Assembly (NCBI GenBank): GCA_016765135.1
Contig: JAESQN010000030.1
Span: 62,001-126,000 of the forward strand
Origin: Robiginitomaculum sp.
GTDB taxonomy: Bacteria > Pseudomonadota > Alphaproteobacteria > Caulobacterales > Maricaulaceae
Reading direction: 5' to 3'
DNA length: 64,000 bases
Both the position numbers and the translations under genes were made by a program. The stretch's first letter is position 1, and each line of letters opens with the position of its first letter. The notes beneath the pieces were generated by a model. That model saw nothing but the letters and a program-made list of their open reading frames with translations, was not told the origin of the DNA and did no database searches. Positions 53,948-62,396 of the stretch are shown here, in pieces.

Positions 53948-54741
53948 AAGTTGCCAACCCGTATCGGTGAGGAGCGCGGGATTAAGGTTATTTCTCAGTG
54001 GCGGAAGGTTGGGGGCGCAAAGGCGACGGTAGCCGGCATGTGCCGATTGAACCATAACCGACCGCCTGTCTGACGTCAGCGCTTATGGGGTATTACCCTG
54101 CAAAGAAGAAAAAAGATAAGCCACCAGGTAATCCGCCCAGGGCAATTGCTAAGCGTTGGGGATCGTTGGCCCCGAATCGCAAATTAAGAAGTTTCGAGAT
54201 GATAGTTCATCCGTGCTTACTATGTGATTACTAGAGAATAATTTAATTTTTTAGAAAATTTACATTAGTCGTAAGTATATGATTTTATTGAGAAAAGTGG
54301 CTCCGCAAGCAGGAGGCTTGTTCAGAGGTAATATATAATAAAAACAATAAGTTATGGATTTTTCAATTTTTAAAAGGACACATGAGAAGGCACTTAAAAG
54401 GGCACATGAAACCGGTTTTCGTCAGAGAGGTGAGGAAGACTGGTATTGGAGTGCGTAAACCTACTATAAAATGATTCGTTTTAATCAGGTCGTATAAACG
54501 TGATTATGTATAACAATTAGAGCAGTGTAAAGGGGTTGAATTTTTGTCAATACTGGCACCATTTTTGCAATAAATCAGGTGCTTTTAACCGAAATAGTGA
54601 GGCAGGATATGCCTATAAAAGTCGAATTATGGCAGTCACAAGTTACCGGCATAATTTCAGAGAACAACATTTCTGGACATTGACAAAAAGACAGGAGGTT
54701 TTTTAGGCTGGATTGAGGAGCAGCCATAACGCAGAGAGAAG
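53948..54741. other. Gene-poor stretch between mscS and the TPR gene
   Basis: About 790 bp with no supported gene. It holds the inverted tRNA-Asn fragment at 54296-54314 and otherwise AT-rich sequence. An unsupported 49-codon frame at 54085 is lysine/proline-rich but has no ribosome site. Confidence 0.5.
54296..54314 (-). repeat. Inverted 19-bp copy of tRNA-Asn 3' end
   Basis: agtggctccgcaagcagga is the exact reverse complement of 50713-50731, covering the T-arm end, acceptor stem, CCA and two downstream bases. It bounds the accessory strip with tRNA-Asn in inverted orientation, as would follow from an inversion or a nested integration. The copy is too short to be a functional tRNA. Confidence 0.8.
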
Positions 54742-55638
54742 CTAAAGCTGCTTCTCTATGGCTGCACGGTATTTTTTTGCGGTTTGTTGCATGCGTTTTA
54801 GGCGCTTGGCATAGCCTGGGTGATCGGCCAAGGGGGCGAAGATGGGCTCATTGGTCAGTTTTAGATAGACATGGCCTTTATCAATGATGGGATCAAGCCA
54901 GCGCAGGGCGGCGTCCGGGTTGCCCCGCATCATATGCAGGGCGGCAGCGCCCAGGGTTTCTTCGGGGAATTTCGTGGTGTCCGGGGATGTTCCCCGCAAA
55001 CTTTTTTCCAAATAATTCAGCAAAATCTCCGCGTCGGCATCATTTTTTTGCTTTAAGACATAGGCATAGACGGCCAGCCAATGGCCTTCTTGAGGGCGGA
55101 AACTGTCTGGTTCGGTGAGGCCATAGGCGGTGACTTCCTTGCGAAAGACTGCATAAGCGAAATCATAATCCGACAAGAGATAAGCCGCATAGGCTGCGTC
55201 ATAATCACCAGGATCGGTTTTCGCCAGTTCCGCGGCTTTTTGCGGGTCACCCGTCAGCGCAAAGGCTGTGGCTTTAACACCTGCAAGTCTTGCCGCCCCT
55301 CTGGCCTGCTCATCCAGCCCGATATCCAGATATAAATTGGTTAGATCAGTTTGTACAAAATATTCATCGGGGTTGGTTTTTGCAGCTTTGAAAAGCAGCG
55401 CGTGGGCACCCACATAATCCGCATTATGACGGCGTAACCGCGCCATCATATTGAGGGCTTGTGCCGCCTCTCCGTTCCATTTCAGATTTGTGCGTGCGGT
55501 GACAAGCGCACCTTCAAAATCGCCTTTCTCATAACGCAAGGCGGAGATATTTCCTAAAACTGCGGGCGATATGGGATCGTAAACCAGGGCCGTTTCATAG
55601 GCTTTCAAGGATTTCTCGCCGCGGCCAAGTGCGCTCAA
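54742..55638 (-). CDS. TPR-rich C-terminal part of the frameshifted CadC-like regulator
   Basis: A 298-residue TPR-type protein (SLKAYETALVYDPISPAVLGNISAL, FVQTDLTNLYLDIGLDEQARGAARL) that continues the sequence of the upstream regulator in another frame. It can start at TTG 55638, overlapping the TGA of the upstream reading frame (TTGA), so it may be translated by coupling. The natural family product carries both parts in one chain of ~740 residues. Either a real frameshift, a sequencing error or a split gene. Confidence 0.65.
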   Translation of the reverse strand: MSALGRGEKSLKAYETALVYDPISPAVLGNISALRYEKGDFEGALVTARTNLKWNGEAAQALNMMARLRRHNADYVGAHALLFKAAKTNPDEYFVQTDLTNLYLDIGLDEQARGAARLAGVKATAFALTGDPQKAAELAKTDPGDYDAAYAAYLLSDYDFAYAVFRKEVTAYGLTEPDSFRPQEGHWLAVYAYVLKQKNDADAEILLNYLEKSLRGTSPDTTKFPEETLGAAALHMMRGNPDAALRWLDPIIDKGHVYLKLTNEPIFAPLADHPGYAKRLKRMQQTAKKYRAAIEKQL

Positions 55639-56927
55639 TGCGTTGGCGCGCTCTGTGTGGGCATAGGTATGCTGATCGCTCTGTCAAACATCAATATGGC
55701 GTCTTCATAGCGCCTTTCAAACGCAGCATAAACTCCGGCAGCGGTTAAAGTTTCAGGTCTGCCGGGTGCCAGTGCCAGCCCGCGGTCAACATAGGGCCGC
55801 ATATTATTCGCAGCCTCGTCCAGCCCCATACTTGCATAAAAGTTCATAAGTTGATAAGTTTGAACAAGTCCGGAATAAGCGGGCGCATAATCTGGTTCCA
55901 GTTCAATGACCTGTTTGTAGAGCGCGATGGCGCGGCGTAATTCCTCCGGCTTTTTTTCCCGCATCAAAGTGTGTGCGCGCAGATAAAGTTCATAAGCCTC
56001 TACGGAACCAGGTCGGACAGGGGTATTTGTGCCGGGTAAATCTAATTCCAAATGCAGTTGCGCCACAATTTTTGCGGCAATATCGTCCTGAATATCCAGC
56101 AGGTTTTCGGCTGAGAACATCCGGTCATAGGTTTGGCTCCACACATGCTTGTCCGTCTTTGTATCAATCAACTGGGCGGTGACCCGCAAGGCCGTCCCGG
56201 AGTGTCGGATACTGCCCTCAAGCACATGGGCGACCTGCAGGGCTTCGCCAATTTCGCTCATCGTGACCGGTTTATCGCGAAACGAAAAGGCGGACGTGCG
56301 CGATGTGACGCTGAGGCCGCCGACGCGGGTCAGAACATTGAGAAGCTCTTCGGCAATGCCGTCGCCGAGATATTGCTGGTCACCAGCGGCACTCATATCC
56401 GTAAAGGGCAAGACGGCAATGCTGGCGGTTTGTATATTGCTACCAATAGTCCGCGGATTGTCCGCCGAGATATTGCCTTTACCGCCGCTTATGTTCAGCC
56501 CGACAAAAGTTAAGGCGATAACCGCCAATGCGGCTATGCCCCAGCCAAACCATTTTCGAGGAACTTTAGCATTGTCGATCGTTTCTCCCGCTAATGGTGC
56601 GGATGCGACGTCATCCCCCGTGATGGTAACACCCCCGATGAACCGCAAACCAGTGCCAGGAAATGTCTTAATCAGTCTTTGGGTTTTGCCGTTATCGCCA
56701 ATGGCTTTTCGGGCCGCGCTGAGCGTGTTGTCAATGGAGCCGTCCGAGACAATCCGCCCAGCCCAGACATGTTTGATGATCTCGTCTTTCGTGACCACCC
56801 GGTCATGATGAACCAGTAGAATTTCCAGCAGCAAATAAATCTTGGATTCGAGTTTTAAGGCTTTGCCCCCGCGGCTTAATTCGGCGCGTCCGGCGTCCAA
56901 TTCATATTTATCAAATTGATAGCGCAT
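55635..56927 (-). CDS. CadC/ToxR-like membrane regulator, N-terminal part (frameshifted)
   Basis: A winged-helix DNA-binding domain of the OmpR/PhoB (Trans_reg_C) class at residues ~1-100 (MRYQFDKYELDAG... VTKDEIIKHVWAGRIVSDGSIDNTLSAARKAIGD), one transmembrane helix at ~130-150 (WGIAALAVIALTFVGL), then a TolB/FlgO-like domain (SIAVLPFTDMSAAGDQQYLGDGIAEELL) and the first TPRs. The frame runs into IPMPTQSAPTH and a stop; the next frame resumes YAHTERANALSALGRG. The loss of sequence at ~55670 breaks one ~740-residue protein. It faces the adhesin gene across a region with five 10-bp phased repeats, probably its operator. Confidence 0.75.
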   Translation of the reverse strand: MRYQFDKYELDAGRAELSRGGKALKLESKIYLLLEILLVHHDRVVTKDEIIKHVWAGRIVSDGSIDNTLSAARKAIGDNGKTQRLIKTFPGTGLRFIGGVTITGDDVASAPLAGETIDNAKVPRKWFGWGIAALAVIALTFVGLNISGGKGNISADNPRTIGSNIQTASIAVLPFTDMSAAGDQQYLGDGIAEELLNVLTRVGGLSVTSRTSAFSFRDKPVTMSEIGEALQVAHVLEGSIRHSGTALRVTAQLIDTKTDKHVWSQTYDRMFSAENLLDIQDDIAAKIVAQLHLELDLPGTNTPVRPGSVEAYELYLRAHTLMREKKPEELRRAIALYKQVIELEPDYAPAYSGLVQTYQLMNFYASMGLDEAANNMRPYVDRGLALAPGRPETLTAAGVYAAFERRYEDAILMFDRAISIPMPTQSAPTH

Positions 56928-57011
56928 AACTAGCAGCATCCCCTTTGTTTTTTTATAAACTATGGGCGGTTTTTGTCCATACCTCATTAAACCACCTTTT
57001 TATAAGGTTTT

Positions 57012-57061
57012 CATGAGATTTCATGAGACATGATGAGGCTATATGAGGAAGCATGAGGTGC
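57012..57061. promoter_or_regulatory. Five-fold 10-bp phased ATGAG array
   Basis: The motif nATGAG begins at 57012, 57022, 57032, 57042 and 57052, i.e. five units exactly one helical turn (10 bp) apart. It lies 85 bp upstream of the CadC-like regulator start and ~325 bp upstream of the adhesin start. OmpR/PhoB-type winged helices, as in the adjacent regulator, bind tandem direct repeats spaced by about one turn. Direct observation; regulator assignment is inferred. Confidence 0.7.
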
Positions 57062-57092
57062 ACATTAGGCGCAGGCCTGCCAGTTTTATAGG

Positions 57093-57130
57093 GGTGAAAC
57101 CATTCACTTACATTAACGGAGGCAATTATG
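57093..57130 (+). repeat. Leader duplication copy 1
   Basis: A 38-bp segment starting ggtgaaaccattcactta and ending in an ATG. It is 33/38 identical to 57350-57387, the leader of the adhesin. Both copies have a small gtgaa-acca-ttcac hairpin and a GGAGGCAA ribosome site. This copy serves the 48-codon frame at 57128. Confidence 0.85.
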
Positions 57131-57274
57131 AAATTTAGTAAAACAAAATCGGCAATATTTAGCAAACCAACAGGCACGGCAACACGGGCGAGAGGTACAC
57201 CCTTATCCGGTTTGGCGCACAGCAATACGACTTGGAAACAGTCGTATAAATGTAAATTTTGCCTGGCGCCATAA
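57128..57274 (+). CDS. Short ORF after duplicated leader (relic or leader peptide)
   Basis: A 48-residue frame (MKFSKTKSAIFSKPTGTATR...) with an excellent GGAGG ribosome site, ending in CKFCLAP. The first residues are weakly like the adhesin N-terminus (NTFSKAKLF), and nucleotide similarity continues through atttagcaaa. It is either the relic of a duplicated adhesin N-terminus or a short leader peptide. No known family. Confidence 0.4.
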   Translation: MKFSKTKSAIFSKPTGTATRARGTPLSGLAHSNTTWKQSYKCKFCLAP

Positions 57275-57349
57275 AAAGCCACTTTCTTCAAATCAAAACA
57301 TTCAAAATCATTATCGCGTTTCTCGGAGCGCTTTTCAAAATATTTCACG

Positions 57350-57387
57350 GGTGAAACCATTCACTTAAATCAATGGAGGCAACCATG
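57350..57387 (+). repeat. Leader duplication copy 2 (adhesin leader)
   Basis: The 38-bp segment that ends in the adhesin ATG, with the gtgaa-acca-ttcac hairpin and GGAGG. 33/38 identical to 57093-57130. The intervening 220 bp show no further long similarity by eye. Confidence 0.85.
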
Positions 57388-60300
57388 CACAACGATACAT
57401 TTAAAACGAACACAGTAAAAGCAAATACATTTAGCAAAGCCAAACTCTTTGGCTCCATCTCACTCGCGGCTCTCTTAAGCATCGGTACATATACGGTCGT
57501 GTACGCGGCACCGAACACCGCTGCCAGCTGTAATTCCACCGCCCCGACCGGAACCAATGCCACCCAGTGCGGTATTGGCGCAGATGCGTCCGACACCCAA
57601 TCGACCGCCACAGGCAATGGTGCACAAGCGACTGGCCACAACTCGACCGCAACGGGGCAAAGGGCACTAGCGACCGGCGTCAACTCGACCGCCACGGGGC
57701 AAAGTGCACAAGCGACTGGCATCAACTCGACCGCAACAGGTCGGAGCGCAAATGCGAGCGACCTCCAATCGACCGCAACGGGTGCGTTCGCACAAGCGAC
57801 TGGCACCGCCTCGACCGCAACGGGCGTAGGCTCACAAGCGACCGGCGTCAACTCGACCGCCACAGGTGCGCTCGCACGAGCAATAGCCGCCTCGACCGCC
57901 ACAGGCAATGGTGCACAAGCGACTGGCGTCAACTCCACCGCCACGGGGCAAAGTGCACAAGCGACCGGCCTCAACTCGGCCGCAACGGGCGTAGGCGCAC
58001 AAGCGACCGGCATCCAATCGACCGCCACAGGTGCGCTCGCACAAGCGACCAGCGTCAACTCCACCGCAACAGGTCGGAGCGCAAATGCGAGCGGCGTCCA
58101 ATCGACCGCCACGGGGCAAAGGGCACAAGCGACCGGCGTCGACTCGACCGCCACGGGGCAAAGTGCACTAGCGAGCAGCGACAGCTCGACCGCCGCGGGC
58201 GTGGGCTCACGAGCGATCGGTTTCCAATCGACCGCCACGGGCGCGGGCTCACAAGCGACCGGCGACAACTCGACCGCCGCAGGCGCGGGCTCACGAGCGA
58301 CTGGCATCTCCTCGACCGCAACGGGTGCGTTCGCACAAGCGACCGGCCTCAACTCGGCCGCAACAGGTCAGAGCGCAAATGCGACCGGCGACAACTCGAC
58401 CGCCACAGGTGCAAGCGCACAAGCGACTGGCACCACCTCGACCGCAACGGGCGTACGCTCACAAGCGACCGGCGTCGACTCGACCGCAACAGGTCAGAGC
58501 GCAAATGCGATCGGCGTCCAATCGACCGCAACGGGCGCAGACGCACGAGCGACCAACCTCAACTCGACCGCCGCAGGCGCGGGCTCACGAGCGACCGGCA
58601 TCTCCTCGACCGCAACGGGTGCGTTCGCACAAGCGACCGGCGTCGACTCGACCGCAACGGGCGTAGGCGCACGAGCGAGCGCCAACAACTCGACCGCCAC
58701 GGGTGCGGGCGCACAAGCGACTGGCGTCTCCTCGACCGCCACGGGTGCGTTCGCACAAGCAATAGGCATATCTTCGACCGCCACGGGCGCGGGCTCACGA
58801 GCGACTGGCATCTCCTCGACCGCAACGGGTGCGTTCGCACAAGCGACCGGCGACAACTCGACCGCCACAGGTCGGAGCGCAAATGCGACTTCTGCCCGCT
58901 CCATTGCCATTGGCGGGGACGGAGCTGACGCAGACACGCTTGGCGCACTAGCCCGCGGCGAAGACAGTGTTGCGCTCGGCAATGACGCCGATGCAGGCGG
59001 GGCGGCAGGTGCAGCCGGAACAACGGCCATTGGTGCAAATTCCAGTGCTGGTTTTGCTAATTCAACGGCGCTCGGTTTTGGCGCTGCGACGAGTGCGGCC
59101 AACCAGATTGCTTTGGGCACAGCGACAAATACATTAACAGTCGCCGGACTTCCGTCCATGGCCAGTTTGGCGGCGCAAGGGGCAGTCACTGGTCTCGTCA
59201 CCACAGACGCAAACGGTAATCTCGCCTCTGACGGCGGCGCGCTGCAAACACAAGTTACAGGCTTGCAGGGCTTGATTTCTACTGGCACGGGAACAAATAC
59301 GACTGAGGTCGGCGCAGGCGCACTAGCGAGCGGCGTCCAATCGACCGCAACGGGGCAAAGGGCACAAGCGACTGGCGCCTCCTCGACCGCCACGGGTGCG
59401 TTAGCACGAGCGACCAGCAACAACTCGACCGCAACGGGCGTGTTCGCAAATGCGACCGGCGTCCAATCGACCGCAACGGGTGCGTCCGCACAAGCGACCG
59501 CGGCCCGCTCCATTGCCATTGGCGGAGACGGGGCTGACGCAGGCAGGCTTGGCGCGCAAGCACGCGGCGAAGACAGTGTTGCGCTCGGCAATGACGCCGA
59601 TGCAGGCGGGGCCACCAATCAGGCCAACACAACTGCTATTGGCGCATCTGCCGCCGCAACCGGTGCAAATTCCAGCGCATTTGGTATGGGCGCACAGGCA
59701 ACACATGTTAATTCCACTGTCATTGGGGTTGGAGCTGTTAGCAGTTTTGATAACCAGATTGTTTTGGGGTTGGGAAACCAAACCCTAACTGTTGCCGGAC
59801 TGCCTTCTGCGGCTTCCTTGGCAGCCCAAGGTGCGGTGACCGGTCTGGTAACCACCGATGCCAACGGCAATCTAGCCTCTGACGGCGGGACACTGCAAAC
59901 AAGCGTCAACACCAACACTACAAACATCGCTACCAACGCAACAGGTATCACCACGAACGCCGGAGGTATCACAGCCAACTCAGCAGGCGTCACAACAAAT
60001 GCTACGGGTATCACAGCCAACTCAGCTGGGGTCACCACCAATGCTGGGGGCATTACAACGAACGCAGCTGGTATCACAACTAACGCAGCGGGAGTCACCA
60101 CGAACGCGGCTGGCGTCACCACGAACGCGGCGGGACTTACAACAAATGCGGCGGACATCACCACGAACGCCGGAGGTATTACAACGAACGCAGCTGGTGT
60201 CACAGCCAATGCAGCTGGTATCACAACAAATACGGCAGGCGTCACAACAAATGCTACGGGTATCACAGCCAACTCAGCAGGTATCACAACAAATGCAGCT

Positions 60301-61875
60301 GGGGTCACCACGAACGCCGGAGGCATCACAACTAACGCAGCTGGCGTCACCACAAACAGTGCGGGTATCACAACTAACGCCGGAGGTATCGCAACCAACG
60401 CCACCGGTATCGGCGCTAATACGACCAACATCAGTACAAACAGTACGGGTGTAGCTTCAAATGCTGCTGGTATCACAACCATCACCACCAATATTGCTAA
60501 CGCAACCACCAATGTAACCGCGCTACAGCAGCTGATTTCAACGGGTGCCGCTACCAATACGCTTGAGGTCGGGGCTACGGCTCAAGCGACACAACCCGGT
60601 GCCATTGCCATTGGCGATAATAGCCAGGCGACCAACACCCAAGCGGTGGCAATCGGTCAAGGTGCGGTTGCTTCAGGCTCCACAGCCGTCGGCGGCGGCG
60701 CTATGGCGACCGGGGCAAGTTCGGCGGCCTTCGGCATGAATGCTCTGGCCATGGGCGCACGCTCGTCAGCTATTGGCGAGAACACCACGGCCAGCGACGA
60801 CGATACAACGGCATTGGGTGAAGGTAGCTCGGCTACTGCCGCTGGTTCCAGCGCATTTGGGCAAGGTGCATCCGCCGGGTTTGCCAATTCTATGGCCATC
60901 GGATTTGGGGCGACGACAGCATTTGCCAACCAGATTGCTCTGGGGACGGCGACCAATACCGTGACAATTGCCGGTGTCACGTCAGCCGCCTCGACGGCGG
61001 CGCAAACGGGAACGGTGCAAATTCTGACAACCGATGCCAATGGTAATATCGCTGCCATAGCCGGTGGCGGTACCGACCCACAAACGGCAGTCAATACCAC
61101 CAATATCGCCACCAACACGGCGGGCCTTGCCACAAATTCTACAAGCATCGGTACTAACACTACCAATATCGCAACAAACGCAGCGGGCATAGCGACGAAC
61201 GTGACCAACATCGCCACAAATACGGCGGGTGTGGCCACCAATGCGACCGGTATCGCGGCCAATACAACGGCAATCACAGGTGTGACGACCAATATCGCGA
61301 CCAATACTGCCGGTGTTGTAACAAATGCAACCAATATCGCCACCAATACGGCAAGTGTGGCGACCAATGCTACGGATATTGCCAGCAATACGGCAGTTGG
61401 GACAACCAATACCACAAACATTGCCAGCAACACAGTGGTTGGGACAACCAACGCCACCAACATATCGACCAACACAGCCGCGATCGCTGCCTTTAGTACA
61501 GTTGGTCTGGCGTCCAGTATCAGCAGCAATACAAGCGCGATCTTGCTCAACACAGCTGGCATCAACACCAACACGGCGGGCATTGCCACCAATCTAGGCT
61601 TCATTCTTGGCAATACACAAGCGATCAACGAGCTTAGAGAAGGCACGGCGGCTCTGGCGTCTATTCCGGATCTGTACTTGCAGGCCAATGAAAGATGGAC
61701 TGTGGCTGGCGGTGTGTCCGGATATGATGACGGGTACGGCGGCGTAGAACACGGCTTTGGTGGCGGTGCACAATTCCGTCTCGGTGATAAATACAGCCAC
61801 GCCTCATTCGGTGTAGCAGCAGCCATCTCAGGCAGCACTTACACAGCCCGTGTACAATTTCGTATCGGGGGCTAG
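57385..61875 (+). CDS. YadA-like trimeric autotransporter adhesin
   Basis: A 1,496-residue surface adhesin. A long basic N-terminal segment precedes the hydrophobic signal core (SISLAALLSIGTYTVVYA). The head has about 30 units of 14 residues with the pattern xxAxATGxxSTATG. Two related neck blocks follow (SARSIAIGGDGADADTLGAL at ~510 and AARSIAIGGDGADAGRLGAQ at ~710, each continuing with EDSVALGNDADAGG), then a short second head of 3-4 units. Stalk repeats (TTNAAGI, 7 residues) occupy ~840-1030, then a third head-like and second stalk region to ~1410. The C-terminal 80 residues form the YadA anchor (AINELREGTAALASIPDL... ARVQFRIGG). The ATG at 57385 is set by GGAGG; the ATG at 57373 lies over that site. 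Confidence 0.95.
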   Translation: MHNDTFKTNTVKANTFSKAKLFGSISLAALLSIGTYTVVYAAPNTAASCNSTAPTGTNATQCGIGADASDTQSTATGNGAQATGHNSTATGQRALATGVNSTATGQSAQATGINSTATGRSANASDLQSTATGAFAQATGTASTATGVGSQATGVNSTATGALARAIAASTATGNGAQATGVNSTATGQSAQATGLNSAATGVGAQATGIQSTATGALAQATSVNSTATGRSANASGVQSTATGQRAQATGVDSTATGQSALASSDSSTAAGVGSRAIGFQSTATGAGSQATGDNSTAAGAGSRATGISSTATGAFAQATGLNSAATGQSANATGDNSTATGASAQATGTTSTATGVRSQATGVDSTATGQSANAIGVQSTATGADARATNLNSTAAGAGSRATGISSTATGAFAQATGVDSTATGVGARASANNSTATGAGAQATGVSSTATGAFAQAIGISSTATGAGSRATGISSTATGAFAQATGDNSTATGRSANATSARSIAIGGDGADADTLGALARGEDSVALGNDADAGGAAGAAGTTAIGANSSAGFANSTALGFGAATSAANQIALGTATNTLTVAGLPSMASLAAQGAVTGLVTTDANGNLASDGGALQTQVTGLQGLISTGTGTNTTEVGAGALASGVQSTATGQRAQATGASSTATGALARATSNNSTATGVFANATGVQSTATGASAQATAARSIAIGGDGADAGRLGAQARGEDSVALGNDADAGGATNQANTTAIGASAAATGANSSAFGMGAQATHVNSTVIGVGAVSSFDNQIVLGLGNQTLTVAGLPSAASLAAQGAVTGLVTTDANGNLASDGGTLQTSVNTNTTNIATNATGITTNAGGITANSAGVTTNATGITANSAGVTTNAGGITTNAAGITTNAAGVTTNAAGVTTNAAGLTTNAADITTNAGGITTNAAGVTANAAGITTNTAGVTTNATGITANSAGITTNAAGVTTNAGGITTNAAGVTTNSAGITTNAGGIATNATGIGANTTNISTNSTGVASNAAGITTITTNIANATTNVTALQQLISTGAATNTLEVGATAQATQPGAIAIGDNSQATNTQAVAIGQGAVASGSTAVGGGAMATGASSAAFGMNALAMGARSSAIGENTTASDDDTTALGEGSSATAAGSSAFGQGASAGFANSMAIGFGATTAFANQIALGTATNTVTIAGVTSAASTAAQTGTVQILTTDANGNIAAIAGGGTDPQTAVNTTNIATNTAGLATNSTSIGTNTTNIATNAAGIATNVTNIATNTAGVATNATGIAANTTAITGVTTNIATNTAGVVTNATNIATNTASVATNATDIASNTAVGTTNTTNIASNTVVGTTNATNISTNTAAIAAFSTVGLASSISSNTSAILLNTAGINTNTAGIATNLGFILGNTQAINELREGTAALASIPDLYLQANERWTVAGGVSGYDDGYGGVEHGFGGGAQFRLGDKYSHASFGVAAAISGSTYTARVQFRIGG
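57590..58890 (+). repeat. 42-bp tandem repeats of the adhesin head
   Basis: About 30 units of 42 bp, each encoding 14 residues. The variable parts fall into a limited set of cassettes (NGAQ, QSAx, QRAx, RSAN, AFAQ, VGxx, AGSx, ALAx) in shuffled order; unit 7 is 13 residues long. The high identity between distant units suggests recombination or gene conversion. Confidence 0.9.
59907..60480 (+). repeat. 21-bp tandem repeats of the adhesin stalk
   Basis: Units of 21 bp encode TTNAxGI/V heptads (about 25 copies). Typical trimeric coiled-coil stalk repeats. Confidence 0.9.
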
Positions 61876-61892
61876 GTATTCGCGTAACGACA

Positions 61893-61922
61893 GAAAGAAA
61901 GCGCAGGCTTGCGCTTTCTTTC
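61893..61922 (+). terminator. Terminator-like hairpin after adhesin
   Basis: A perfect 13-bp stem (gaaagaaagcgca / tgcgctttctttc) with a 4-nt loop 18 bp after the adhesin stop. No classical T-run follows, though the 3' arm is pyrimidine-rich. Probable terminator or mRNA-stabilising hairpin. Confidence 0.75.
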
Positions 61923-61983
61923 AAACAGTATTGGGAACGTTTTTCTCAGAATGGTTGCCTCCATAAGAAGAAAAACAAACCCA

Positions 61984-62030
61984 GGGACAAAGAAACCTGT
62001 ATGTGTCCCACTTCACGGTTTCTTTGTCCC
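61984..62030. repeat. 14-bp inverted repeat, unknown element
   Basis: gggacaaagaaacc and ggtttctttgtccc are exact inverse arms separated by 19 nt containing gtgtccc. It follows the adhesin terminator. The stretch 61923-62396 has no supported gene; an unsupported 72-codon frame at 62001 is not convincing. Confidence 0.7.
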
Positions 62031-62396
62031 AAATTTTCTGTGATTACCAAGGGAAAAGCAACCAGTGCCCATGTCTGCTATGGAGGATTTAGAAGCCGAA
62101 AATTTTTATCGGTTTTATGCCAAGCCACACTGAAACCCCTCTGTCTCGACTTCGCTAGAAAGGGCTATACGGATTTTGCCTGCAGCCTCATTGTTGGCAT
62201 TTGTGTCTTACTCGCGTAGAATATGAGTCCTTGATCCGTATTACTCGGTAGTGGAAGTATGGGGCGCCGCATAAGCTATGGTCGAATATTTTTTGGCGGA
62301 CGGCGTGACATTTTTGATATGTTTCCTCGGTCTATTTATGTAATTGACCGAGGTTTAATAGCATGGCGGATGTGAGCAATCCGCTAAAACAAAACC

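Noticed and set aside
54085-54234. A 49-codon frame rich in Lys and Pro
   Set aside because: No ribosome site, no homology I recognise, and it lies in decayed accessory DNA.
57590-58890. CRISPR-like regular repeats
   Set aside because: Units are contiguous, protein-coding and without spacers; no cas genes nearby.
57345-59632. Several long open frames on the minus strand and in the other plus-strand frames across the adhesin head repeats
   Set aside because: They arise because the 42-bp unit is free of stops in several frames; they have no ribosome sites, and their translations are just repeat artefacts.
59619-61838. Long minus-strand frames opposite the adhesin stalk
   Set aside because: Same cause: low-complexity 21-bp repeats keep the antisense frames open; no start signals or recognisable domains.
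62001-62219. 72-codon plus-strand frame after the adhesin
   Set aside because: It begins inside the inverted repeat, lacks a ribosome site and has non-coding-like composition.
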